From Fen731 sp964354265 (GTDB lineage Bacteria; Actinomycetota; Humimicrobiia; Humimicrobiales; Humimicrobiaceae), in contig CAYGYY010000025.1 in NCBI GenBank assembly GCA_964354265.1, forward strand, positions 1 through 27,583: DNA of 27,583 bases. The letters are read 5' to 3'. Numbering within the stretch: the first letter of the stretch is position 1; each line of letters opens with the position of its first letter. The position numbers and the translations under genes are program-made. A model generated the notes under the pieces. The model saw only the letters and a list, made by a program, of their open reading frames with translations. It was not told the origin of the DNA and ran no database searches. Shown one piece after another: positions 1 through 7,810 of the stretch.

Positions 1-868
1 TTAAAAAGCTGGCCGGGTATATGCTGCTTGTTGTTTTTCCAAACATAAGCCTTAGTACGTCAGGAAGGGTCCTGTTATTGCTATCGATTTCACTGTTGTT
101 ATTTTTACTGTTTTTATTTTCACTGTTTTCAAACGGTACCGTGGTTTTATGGTGTTTTGTGTGCCCGTGTTCATGTCCTGTTGATGAGGAATAGGAGCCC
201 GCACCGTTACCGGTGAGCTCGATTATCATTTCGGGCACATTATCAAAAGCATCGGCAAGTACCTTGATTACCGCTGCTCCTGTGGGAGTGGTTACTTCAA
301 AATCAAATCCTCCACCATATACTGGAATACCCTTTAAAATCTCCAGTGTCGCAGGCGCCGGCACAGGGATGCCGCCGTGCATAGTCTTTGCAATACCAGT
401 GCCAAGCGGAATATGGCTGCAATAAATAACGACCGGTGATAATCTTTGTATGGCCAGGGAAACACATACTATATCTATTATTGAATCCACTGCCCCCACT
501 TCATGAAAATGAACCTGGTCGGAAGTTGTGCCATGCACGCTAGCTTCAGCATCTGCAATCACAGAAAACATATCAAGGCTAAGTTTTTTGACCTCATCAT
601 CCAGCCCGCTTCCTGAAATAAGGCCGGCTATCCTGTTAAAATTCCTGGAAGGTTGAGGCGTTTCAACAAATACATTAAATTTTGTCGCAAAAACAGGGCC
701 TCTTTTCACTTTTTCTGTTTCTATCCTGTATCCACCCAGTTCAATTTTTGCCAGCTCTTTTTTAAAATAACCAAGATCTATTCCTTTGTATCCAATATCA
801 AGCAGGGCTCCTGCCATCATGTCTCCACTTATTCCCGAAAAACAGTCTATATATAAAATATTTTTCAT
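1..868 (-). CDS. larC: LarC N-terminal part (nickel-pincer cofactor cyclometallase, DUF111), cut by window edge
   Basis: LarC inserts nickel into the pyridinium dithiocarboxylate precursor to form the nickel-pincer nucleotide cofactor of lactate racemase and related enzymes. Translating the minus strand from ATG 868 gives the family's N-terminus: a DCFSGISGDM motif near residue 9 followed by GALLDIGY, then VHFHEVGAVDSIIDI, a TPTGAA motif and a His-rich stretch (GHEHGHTKHH) near residue 235. The frame stays open to base 1, so 289 residues are visible and the C-terminal domain is off the window. The start is supported by AAGGA eight bases upstream. In Lactobacillus LarC is made by a programmed frameshift between larC1 and larC2; the visible part ends around that region, so whether this gene is continuous cannot be judged. 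No other lar genes are in the window. Confidence 0.9.
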   Translation of the reverse strand, partial: MKNILYIDCFSGISGDMMAGALLDIGYKGIDLGYFKKELAKIELGGYRIETEKVKRGPVFATKFNVFVETPQPSRNFNRIAGLISGSGLDDEVKKLSLDMFSVIADAEASVHGTTSDQVHFHEVGAVDSIIDIVCVSLAIQRLSPVVIYCSHIPLGTGIAKTMHGGIPVPAPATLEILKGIPVYGGGFDFEVTTPTGAAVIKVLADAFDNVPEMIIELTGNGAGSYSSSTGHEHGHTKHHKTTVPFENSENKNSKNNNSEIDSNNRTLPDVLRLMFGKTTSSIYPASFL

Positions 869-991
869 TTTTTTTCCTTATAAAACATTGAACATTCAAA
901 ATATATATTCATGATTGCCTGATACTAAATGATACCATTGAAATTACAAAGAAAAAATAAGAATCCCTTACCTGCATATTTTTTATATCAA

Positions 992-1714
992 TCACCTTTC
1001 CGGGAGTAATCCCAAAACGAATAAGCGGATATAGGGGTTTACTGCTGTCTTGAGGGTCGATGACAGCAAAATAAAAGCTGCAGATATCAAAATTGAAATG
1101 AATAAAAACAAAATATATTTTCCCGGGCTGGTTAATGAATTCGCCCGTTGCCTGCTTGAAGCAAAAACAATTATAAATACCATCAGGGCAATAAACAATG
1201 CAAGCCCTGTTAAAGAAAAGACGCTCCAGAAAATAATAGCTTTTTCAAATGTAAAATAGAATAAAGCTGCGAAAGGAATAATCGCTGTTACCCATATGGC
1301 AAGTGGTTTTATGTTTTTAAGATAGCTGCCATTATTTAGGAGCTTTTTATCCAAAGAAACGCTGTTGGCTAACCCTATTATCATTGGGGAAATAAACCAT
1401 CCTGCAAGGTAGCCTGTTGCAAACCTCAAAATATTTAAAGCTGGTGTCAGTCCTAAAAAAGACAGAACAGATTCCGCTGCCATAAGCGAAAAGAATATTA
1501 TAAAAGAGATTGTCAGTTTTTTTGGAGGGAAACCGCTCCTTATTTTTCGTTCGACTGCCATAAGGATACAAAGAGAAGCCAGGAAACCAATATATATGCC
1601 CGTGCATCTTGAACACACGGGCATATATATTCCCATATAACTGAAACTGAGTTTTATTTTCTGGTGACAGGCGCCCTGGCCAAAAAACTTCAGCAGATCA
1701 AATAGTGTTTCTAT
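992..1714 (-). CDS. DUF2085 integral membrane protein, copy A; probable ATA start codon
   Basis: DUF2085 proteins are small polytopic membrane proteins of unknown function with a conserved Cys-His-Gln and a PVCxRCxGIY motif. Here CHQ is at residues 16-18 and PVCSRCTGIY at 32-41, followed by about five hydrophobic segments. The first in-frame ATG is 1636, but starting there deletes CHQ, which is encoded upstream in the same open frame. That frame is open back to a TGA at 1733-1735 and holds no ATG, GTG or TTG. The best fit is ATA at 1712-1714, six bases after AGGCGG; aligned with the paralogue at 3096 this is where its ATG falls (IETLF versus MENWF). The length from ATA is 240 residues. It may be co-transcribed with the DUF4190 gene, whose stop is about 37 bases upstream. 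CTG at 1694-1696 or 1691-1693 is an alternative, as is a recent start-codon loss. Confidence 0.75.
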   Translation of the reverse strand: METLFDLLKFFGQGACHQKIKLSFSYMGIYMPVCSRCTGIYIGFLASLCILMAVERKIRSGFPPKKLTISFIIFFSLMAAESVLSFLGLTPALNILRFATGYLAGWFISPMIIGLANSVSLDKKLLNNGSYLKNIKPLAIWVTAIIPFAALFYFTFEKAIIFWSVFSLTGLALFIALMVFIIVFASSRQRANSLTSPGKYILFLFISILISAAFILLSSTLKTAVNPYIRLFVLGLLPER

Positions 1715-1751
1715 CTTTAACCGCCTATTGACTCAAAATCCTTCAGTATTA

Positions 1752-2117
1752 TCAATAGAATGTACCGAAATCGTTGATTATTGAAGGTAGCCATGCGGAT
1801 AGGTTTGCAATAGTAACTGAAAATATTATTACAGAAATCACTGCGCCAAATAGTATAAGGCTCCCAAGTATGATACCGGTAAGCGCCATGCCCTTTCCTT
1901 TCTCGTTCGACTGGCCTTCTTTTATCTTCCTGTATTCTATTATTCCCAGTATAAGGGCTGCCAGCCCAAGAGCAAAGTTAAGGCCGATTGCCCATGAGCA
2001 TACCATTCCAACAATCCCTGTTATCATGGCGCTCAAAGCCATGCCGCTGGCTTTGTCCGCGGGAACAGGTGCGCCTATGACCTGTGACTGAACCTCTTCC
2101 GGTTTTTGTTCATCCAT
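1752..2117 (-). CDS. DUF4190 small membrane protein
   Basis: A 121-residue protein with a short acidic, Gln/Pro-containing cytoplasmic N-terminus (about 25 residues) and a DUF4190-type hydrophobic core. Segments near residues 27-60 form a Gly/Ala-rich hairpin (GIVGM, GLAALILGIIEYRKIKEG). A polar loop follows (NEKGKGMALTGIILG), then a last long hydrophobic segment near 80-108. The repeated G.xLG-type helices on either side of the loop are typical of the family, whose function is unknown. AAAGGCGG lies about ten bases upstream of the ATG, a similar SD-like element to the one before the downstream DUF2085 gene. No enzymatic motif is seen. Confidence 0.8.
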   Translation of the reverse strand: MDEQKPEEVQSQVIGAPVPADKASGMALSAMITGIVGMVCSWAIGLNFALGLAALILGIIEYRKIKEGQSNEKGKGMALTGIILGSLILFGAVISVIIFSVTIANLSAWLPSIINDFGTFY

Positions 2118-2258
2118 TTTAATCTACCGCCTTTCTTCTTACCTAATCTTTTAATAATTATATGTTTTAATACTTATGCACAGCATTCTTAGCGATGACT
2201 TAAGGTAACGTTTTTTTAATCTGGCTTACTAATATAAAAACACTAAACTGCTATTTTT

Positions 2259-2942
2259 TCATACCTTGTATCCAAGTTTGGACAGGAACCCTACAGTATT
2301 GGACTGGAGGATATTCTCAGCCTCTTCTTCCGAAAGTCCTGATGCAAGTGCAATAAGTTTCTGCCGGCCTGTACTGTAAAGGTCCTTATGGCTGTGCGCA
2401 TCGCTGTTTATGAGCAGTTTTGCATTTGACTTTCTGCATACATTTGCGATAATCCCGTTTGTAAGACAGTGCCCTGCCCTGTGTGTAATTTCTATATAAA
2501 TATCATTTTCCGCTGCAATTTTAGCCGTTTCTATAGTCAAAAGACCCGGGTGGGCAAGGAGATCTATATCCCTGGATTCAACCGCCTCCCGGTTGGTGCC
2601 TGGCTCCACGTTTTCAGCAATAGTTTCTCCATGTACGGTAACTATCCTTGCTCCCTTTTCTTTTGCATATCTTGCCATTTCTTTAATGCTTTTTGCTGGA
2701 ACATTTGTCAGCTCTACGCCAGGAATAGCAATAATGTCCCAGTATTTTGCTATCAACTCACAATCCCTTGTGGTGCTTTTTATCAGCTCATCCATATTGC
2801 AATAACTCGCATGGTCCGTGAGCGCTATGCACCGGTATCCTGCTGCAATTGCGCAACGCGCCAGTTCTACAGGGCTGTTCACACCATCTGAAAAAAAAGT
2901 GTGGGTATGAAAATCACAAATCATTTGTTTATTTTCTGGCAT
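2259..2942 (-). CDS. PHP-domain metal-dependent phosphoesterase, histidinol-phosphatase-like
   Basis: A 227-residue stand-alone PHP domain. The metal-binding motifs appear in the expected order: DFHTHTFFSDG (residues about 10-20), ALTDHA (about 40), IPGVELT, VTVHGE, LLAHPGL, EITHRAGH and INSDAHSH (about 180-186). These His and Asp residues build the trinuclear metal site of the PHP superfamily. Length and motif set fit the small HisK/YcdX-type phosphoesterases, not PolIIIC or PolX. No histidine-biosynthesis gene is near, so the substrate (histidinol phosphate, a nucleotide or another phosphomonoester) cannot be assigned. It is divergent from the DUF2085 gene at 3096, across about 150 AT-rich bases in which no clear promoter was found. 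Confidence 0.85.
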   Translation of the reverse strand: MPENKQMICDFHTHTFFSDGVNSPVELARCAIAAGYRCIALTDHASYCNMDELIKSTTRDCELIAKYWDIIAIPGVELTNVPAKSIKEMARYAKEKGARIVTVHGETIAENVEPGTNREAVESRDIDLLAHPGLLTIETAKIAAENDIYIEITHRAGHCLTNGIIANVCRKSNAKLLINSDAHSHKDLYSTGRQKLIALASGLSEEEAENILQSNTVGFLSKLGYKV

Positions 2943-3095
2943 ATATGTGAATCATCCGTTAAATATTTATAGACACCTGAAACAATATTTTTTAAACAGG
3001 GAACCAAAACTATTTCGTTATATTAGTAGTAATTGTATCAGCACAAAAAATAAAAAACTATAAAAAAATCAGCCCAGAACCTATAATTCCTTATT

Positions 3096-3788
3096 ATGGA
3101 AAACTGGTTTTTTAAATTTGCGGATCTCATTGGCGCATCAGTCTGCCACCAGATTGCTGAAAGAAGCTTCTCGGCTGGAAGCTTTACCCTTCCAGTTTGC
3201 GCAAGATGTGAGGGAATTTATGTCGGTTTCTTTATTTCAGCAATTTTTTTATTCGCTATGTTCCGAAAAAAAGAGAGCGAGCTTCCCCGCGCTTATATTA
3301 TTGTCATTTTGGGTATTTTCATATTTTCCACCGTTGCAGATGGAGGGCTTTCTTATCTATCAGTTATTGATACCAACAATATTTCAAGATTTATTACAGG
3401 TTTTCTTGCGGGCAGCGCCTCGATGGCAATAATATATCCTGTTTTTAATTACCAGTATTATGCCGACTCTATTGCTGCCAGGATTTTCCCGCGATTCTGG
3501 CAATTTGCTGTTTTCCTGGTTATTGATGCAGTGGTTATAGCGCTTGGTTTGATTGGATTCAGTGAATTAAATCTTGTATTCTTTTATATTTCTTTCATAT
3601 CAGTGATTTTTACATTTTATTTTATTAATCTGGTCATATTGTTTCTCATACCATTTTTTGCAAAAAAAGCTACGCTCCTTTTTTCAAGGCAGCTTGTCCT
3701 GCCCTCGGTTATCGCTGTACTGCTTTCAGGAATCGAGCTCTACCTGTCATATATTTTACATCAGTTTATCGCTGGCCTTCAGTTTTAA
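3096..3788 (+). CDS. DUF2085 integral membrane protein, copy B
   Basis: A 230-residue paralogue of the protein at 992-1714. It has CHQ at residues 17-19 and PVCARCEGIY at 33-42, then hydrophobic segments near residues 44-60, 72-92, 105-122, 140-162, 165-188 and 203-225. The short N-terminal segment and the spacing of the two Cys pairs are the conserved core of DUF2085; the Cys/His arrangement could bind a metal, but that is only a possibility. The ATG at 3096 has no strong SD. The two paralogues flank the DUF4190 and PHP genes in opposite orientations. Similarity is clear around the motifs and loose in the helices, so this is not a recent duplication. Confidence 0.8.
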   Translation: MENWFFKFADLIGASVCHQIAERSFSAGSFTLPVCARCEGIYVGFFISAIFLFAMFRKKESELPRAYIIVILGIFIFSTVADGGLSYLSVIDTNNISRFITGFLAGSASMAIIYPVFNYQYYADSIAARIFPRFWQFAVFLVIDAVVIALGLIGFSELNLVFFYISFISVIFTFYFINLVILFLIPFFAKKATLLFSRQLVLPSVIAVLLSGIELYLSYILHQFIAGLQF

Positions 3789-3929
3789 TTAAGGAATCAG
3801 GGGCCGACAATGCAGCCAGGCGAAGGCAGGGATTTTATTTTACTGCAGATTTTTAGTGCGGATTTGAATTTCAAAATATAAAAAAGCAGCTGATTTTTAA
3901 ATTTTAAATTACATTGTATGTTGAATGAA

Positions 3930-3958
3930 TTGACACTGATATTAAATAATGTTAATTT
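3930..3958 (+). promoter_or_regulatory. Predicted sigma70-type promoter for the cysteine desulfurase operon
   Basis: TTGACA at 3930-3935, a 17-base spacer and TAATTT at 3953-3958, with an extended TGT just before the -10. It sits about 50 bases upstream of the ATG at 4009. An SD-like AGGGGA lies at 3990-3995, rather far (13 bases) from that ATG. This is a sequence match only. The rest of 3789-4008 is AT-rich with nothing else recognised. Confidence 0.6.
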
Positions 3959-4008
3959 CTCTATTTGATGCTTGATATTAATATATTTCAGGGGATTAAA
4001 TCTAAAAG

Positions 4009-5220
4009 ATGAACGGGGCTTTTACTAATAATAACAATAGGGCTAAAAATAAGTATATTTATCTGGACCATGCTGCCACTACCCCGGTACTTGCTGAAGT
4101 TGTAAGCAGGGTAAATGAGTGTTTTACCAGGTTCTACGGAAATGCATCGGAACCGCACCTTCCGGGAAGAGATGCTAAAGAGATACTTGAAAATTCAAGG
4201 ACAGTCATTGCTGAAATACTTGGAGCAAAAAGTTCTGAAATCACATTTACAAGCGGTGGTACAGAGAGCAACAACCTTGCAATATTCGGGATTGCAGAAG
4301 CCTATGGAAAAAATGGAAACCATATCGTTACTTCGGAAATAGAACACCCTGCAGTACTGATGCCTATGAAAGTCCTGTCAAGGAAGGGTTATAAGATAAC
4401 ATACCTCCCTGTGGACAGTAATGGCCTTGTTGATCCCGGAGATCTTAAAAAGGCTTTAAAACCAAAAACCATCCTGGTTTCAATAATGCATGCAAATAAC
4501 ATAGTAGGCACCATTCAGCCCATAGAGGAAATCGGTCATTTCCTTAAGGAAAGAAACGTTGTCTTTCACACTGATGCTGTTCAGACTTTTTGCAACACCC
4601 GGGCAAATGTAGATAATCTTGGCGTGGACCTGCTATCTCTTTCAGGACATAAAATATATGGCCCAAAAGGAGTTGGGGCGCTTTACATAAGAAAAGGCAC
4701 CAAAATAATGCCGCATATTTTTGGCGGAGGCCAGGAACAGGGGAGACGCTCGGGAACCGAAAACATCCCTGGTATCGCAGGACTTGCAAAAGCTTCAGAG
4801 ATAGGCTTTCGCACCCTTGATGACAAAATCAGGAGGCTTTCAGAGATGCGGGATTACTTAAAGGAAAAAATATTGGGCAATATAGAAGAAGTCAGGTTTA
4901 ATGGCCATCCGTTATCAAGGCTGCCGGGTAATTGCAATTTCTCCTTTAAATATATCGAGGGCGAAGCAATAGTGCTAAGGATGGATATGGCGGGAATTGC
5001 TGTTTCAAGCGGCTCTGCATGTTCTTCTTCTTCAATGAAACCCGCTCATACGCTTAAGGCAATGGGGCTTTCAAATGAAGATGCATTTGGATCTCTCAGG
5101 GTCACTATCGGGTTTGAAAATACATATGAGGAAATCGACTATTTTATTGAAGAAGTCAAAAAAATAATTCAGGATTTGAGAAATATTTCACCATTGTATA
5201 AAAATATCCATAAGTTTTAA
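4009..5220 (+). CDS. Cysteine desulfurase, NifS/IscS type (group I)
   Basis: A PLP enzyme that takes sulfur from L-cysteine as an enzyme persulfide for Fe-S cluster and thiocofactor synthesis. At 403 residues it has the normal length. Visible landmarks are YLDHAATTP (about 18-26), FTSGGTESNN (about 80-89), IEHPAV, the PLP lysine in SGHKIYGPKG (Lys215), GGGQEQGRRSGTEN, and the catalytic cysteine in SSGSACSSSS (Cys338). The extended loop around this Cys marks group I rather than SufS. The C-terminus ends in ISPLYK, as in NifS proteins. It is first in an operon with DUF59 and nadE: AAGGAGG overlaps its stop and serves the next gene. A dedicated role in supplying sulfur to an NAD-pathway Fe-S enzyme is possible, but no nadA or nadB is in view, so a symbol is withheld. 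Confidence 0.93.
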   Translation: MNGAFTNNNNRAKNKYIYLDHAATTPVLAEVVSRVNECFTRFYGNASEPHLPGRDAKEILENSRTVIAEILGAKSSEITFTSGGTESNNLAIFGIAEAYGKNGNHIVTSEIEHPAVLMPMKVLSRKGYKITYLPVDSNGLVDPGDLKKALKPKTILVSIMHANNIVGTIQPIEEIGHFLKERNVVFHTDAVQTFCNTRANVDNLGVDLLSLSGHKIYGPKGVGALYIRKGTKIMPHIFGGGQEQGRRSGTENIPGIAGLAKASEIGFRTLDDKIRRLSEMRDYLKEKILGNIEEVRFNGHPLSRLPGNCNFSFKYIEGEAIVLRMDMAGIAVSSGSACSSSSMKPAHTLKAMGLSNEDAFGSLRVTIGFENTYEEIDYFIEEVKKIIQDLRNISPLYKNIHKF

Positions 5221-5229
5221 GGAGGTTCT

Positions 5230-5541
5230 ATGCAGCTAACAAAAGACGAAATCATGAATGCCCTCTCAGAAGTATATGATCCTGAGATACCGATAAGTAT
5301 TGTTGACATGGGTCTTATTTACAGGGTTGATGTTGATGCCGAAAACAATGTGGATGTAGACATGACAATGACTACAAAGGGTTGCCCTATGCATTCAATG
5401 ATAACTTATCAGGCTCAAAAGAGGATTGAAAAAATTGAAGGCATCGGGAAAGTCAGTGTCAATTTGGTATGGGAACCTCCCTGGACCCCGGAGATGGTAT
5501 CTCAAAAAATCAAGGACCAAATGTTAAAAGATAACGAATAA
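5230..5541 (+). CDS. DUF59/MIP18-family iron-sulfur assembly protein (SufT/PaaD-like)
   Basis: A 103-residue single-domain protein with the DUF59 signature: an N-terminal helix, VYDPEIPISIVDMGLIY (residues about 15-31), a DVDMTMTTKGCPM motif whose Cys (about 56) is the conserved one, and a VWEPPWTPEMVS C-terminal motif. Family members (SufT, PaaD, human MIP18) act in maturation of Fe-S proteins. The start follows AAGGAGG at 5219-5225. The gene lies nine bases after the cysteine desulfurase and three bases before nadE, so the three are very likely one transcript. This supports a cluster-assembly accessory role rather than phenylacetate metabolism. Confidence 0.88.
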   Translation: MQLTKDEIMNALSEVYDPEIPISIVDMGLIYRVDVDAENNVDVDMTMTTKGCPMHSMITYQAQKRIEKIEGIGKVSVNLVWEPPWTPEMVSQKIKDQMLKDNE

Positions 5542-5544
5542 GCC

Positions 5545-7356
5545 ATGGATGGACCATCAGAAACTAAAAGAATTTACTGCGCGCAGATAAATTCTACAGT
5601 TGGTGATATCAAGGGAAATTTTGAAAAAATCGCACAGCATATAATCTCTGCCAGAGATAGCGGTGCTGATATTATAGCTTTCCCCGAACTGGCACTAACA
5701 GGTTATCCCCCTGAAGACCTGCTGTTAAAACCTGCCTTTATTGAAGAAAACATGAACTATCTTTCAAGGATAAGGGAACTCTCAAATGGAATAACGGTCA
5801 TAGTCGGTTTTGTAAACAAAGCTTTTGATATTTATAATTCTGCTGCCATACTTGCAAATAAAAAAACTATTGCCATATACAATAAACAGTACCTGCCAAA
5901 CTATTCTGTCTTTGATGAGGAACGCTATTTTCAAAAAGGCTGCGATAATTATATTTTCAAACTGGGTAAAATGACCTTTGGTGTAAATATATGCGAAGAT
6001 ATATATTATTCATCAGGACCCGCAAAAATCCAGGCAATTGCAGGAGGTTCTGAACTAATAATCAATCTCTCAGCTTCACCTTATCATATCGGCAAGATAG
6101 ACGAAAGAGAAAAAATGCTGTTTACCAGGGCTGTTGATAACAGGGCAAATATTCTTTATGTAAACCTTGTAGGCGGCCAGGATGAGCTGGTATTTGATGG
6201 CAACTCTATGCTGGTAGATGAAAAGGGCAAGATTTTATATAGGGCAAAACCATTTGAAGAAGACTGGTTTATGTATGATATCGATCCTGAAAGCGTAAAC
6301 TCCATCAGGCTTCAGGATGCCAAGTACAAAAACCAGAGGGACGGCCTGCGCCTGGAAACAATGCCTGTTCAATTGATAAAAATCAACGAAAGCAAAAGCC
6401 CGGGTAGAAAATACGGGAATACTAAAAATAATATGCCAGACAGTTTTCCAGCAACAGTTGACAGTTATATAAATAAGTCTGTGGATAATTACGATAGTTA
6501 TATTTCCTGCATGGAGGAAGAGGTTTTTAGTGCCCTTGTCCTGGGAACCAGGGATTATATAGCCAAGAATGGATTCCACCAGGTTGTTCTTGGATTAAGC
6601 GGGGGAATAGATTCAGCTTTCACTGCAGTGCTTGCTTCTTTTGCTATAGGAAAAGAAAATGTCACCGGAGTTATCATGCCTTCGATGTATTCTTCAAGGG
6701 GGAGCATAGAGGATTCGATGGCTCTATCCAGGAGAACGGGTATAAAGACTATTGAAATACCGATAAATGACCTATATGCAAGTTATCTTGAAAGCCTTAA
6801 AAACAACTTTAAAACTCAGGATATAAACATAACAAAGGAAAACCTCCAGGCAAGAATCAGGGGCAGTATATTGATGAGCCTTTCTAATGAATATGGCTGG
6901 CTCGTTCTTGCAACAGGAAATAAAAGCGAGATAAGCGTCGGCTATTGTACTCTCTATGGAGATATGGTTGGTGGATTTGCCCCCATAAAAGACATTTATA
7001 AGACTCTTGTATATAAGATATGCAATTTTTTAAATAAAAAATATGACAACATCATCCCTTCAGAGATTATCAGCAAAACCCCTTCCGCAGAGCTTAAGCC
7101 TGGACAGACCGACCAGGAAAAGCTTCCTCCTTACGATATTCTTGATACTATTTTAAAAGCTTATATTGAAGATGAAAAAGATTTCAGGGAAATAATGAAA
7201 ACCGGTTTTGCAGAAGATGTTGTAAAGAGCGTTATAAACATGGTTGACTTCAATGAATACAAAAGAAGACAGGGCGCCCCTGGTATAAAAGTCACTGCTA
7301 GAGCATTTGGTAAAGACCGCAGGTACCCAATCACTAATAAGTTCAGGCTGCTTTGA
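5545..7356 (+). CDS. nadE: Glutamine-dependent NAD+ synthetase
   Basis: Converts nicotinic acid adenine dinucleotide to NAD+ with ATP, using ammonia released from glutamine. It is 603 residues with two domains. The N-terminal nitrilase-type glutaminase shows the catalytic triad: Glu48 in FPELALTGYPPEDLL, Lys114 in YNKQYLPNY and Cys150 in VNICEDIY. The C-terminal synthetase has the PP-loop LSGGIDSA (Ser352-Ala358), followed by ATGNKSE and by GGFAPIKD. A less conserved linker lies near residues 285-325. The start ATG is three bases after the DUF59 stop, so it is translationally coupled. Downstream, 7357-7476 shows no convincing hairpin-plus-T terminator. Confidence 0.96.
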   Translation: MDGPSETKRIYCAQINSTVGDIKGNFEKIAQHIISARDSGADIIAFPELALTGYPPEDLLLKPAFIEENMNYLSRIRELSNGITVIVGFVNKAFDIYNSAAILANKKTIAIYNKQYLPNYSVFDEERYFQKGCDNYIFKLGKMTFGVNICEDIYYSSGPAKIQAIAGGSELIINLSASPYHIGKIDEREKMLFTRAVDNRANILYVNLVGGQDELVFDGNSMLVDEKGKILYRAKPFEEDWFMYDIDPESVNSIRLQDAKYKNQRDGLRLETMPVQLIKINESKSPGRKYGNTKNNMPDSFPATVDSYINKSVDNYDSYISCMEEEVFSALVLGTRDYIAKNGFHQVVLGLSGGIDSAFTAVLASFAIGKENVTGVIMPSMYSSRGSIEDSMALSRRTGIKTIEIPINDLYASYLESLKNNFKTQDINITKENLQARIRGSILMSLSNEYGWLVLATGNKSEISVGYCTLYGDMVGGFAPIKDIYKTLVYKICNFLNKKYDNIIPSEIISKTPSAELKPGQTDQEKLPPYDILDTILKAYIEDEKDFREIMKTGFAEDVVKSVINMVDFNEYKRRQGAPGIKVTARAFGKDRRYPITNKFRLL

Positions 7357-7476
7357 GACCTTTTGGGCTCCTAATGCTTTTTTCGTCTTTTTACTGATTA
7401 TATTTATTTGATGAATATTGCAGGTTTGCTGTCTCTTCGCCTGATTCTTTACTGGTATACCATAAGTCCTGAAGTT

Positions 7477-7638
7477 TCAGGCAAGCTCATAAATAAGAAA
7501 AATCAGGTATCCTGCAAGACCTGCGCATAATATAGCAAAGATAGGCAGCTCATGCATGCTGAGCGAACCGTATCTTGAAGCTTTAATCCCAAAATATCCT
7601 ATTATTGCAATAAGCACAAAAAGAATTATGGTGTACAT
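7477..7638 (-). CDS. Small two-segment membrane protein, 53 residues
   Basis: A short minus-strand frame in the gap between nadE and the regulator. It starts ATG 7638 (MYTIILFV) and ends TGA at 7477-7479. Two hydrophobic stretches (residues about 3-18 and 34-50) are joined by a polar turn (KASRYGSLSMHELP). GGAG is present just upstream, but only two bases from the ATG, which is tighter than usual. A clean TM-loop-TM layout with a Gly-rich second helix argues for a real gene, but there is no family match that I recognise. The neighbouring 7639-7810 is very AT-rich and should hold the promoter of the plus-strand regulator; no clear -35/-10 pair was found. Confidence 0.5.
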   Translation of the reverse strand: MYTIILFVLIAIIGYFGIKASRYGSLSMHELPIFAILCAGLAGYLIFLIYELA

Positions 7639-7810
7639 TTCTCCTGCCCTGTTTCAGTTTTAACACTTATATTATATATAATAAATATTTAATAGTATCT
7701 TGTAAACTGCAATAAACTGATTTAATGTGATGCTGACAGCTGTCTAATTTTATAAAAATTTAATATATTATAAATTAAATAATAAAAAGATAAATTAAAT
7801 AATTTAAAAA

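Noticed and set aside
992..1636. DUF2085 copy A starting at ATG 1636
   Set aside because: Loses the CHQ motif that is encoded just upstream in the same frame and conserved in the paralogue.
6480..6488. TGTGGATAA (canonical DnaA box on minus) in nadE, and TGTTGATAA at 6132-6140
   Set aside because: Single 9-mers inside a coding region about 16 kb from dnaA; expected by chance in AT-rich DNA.
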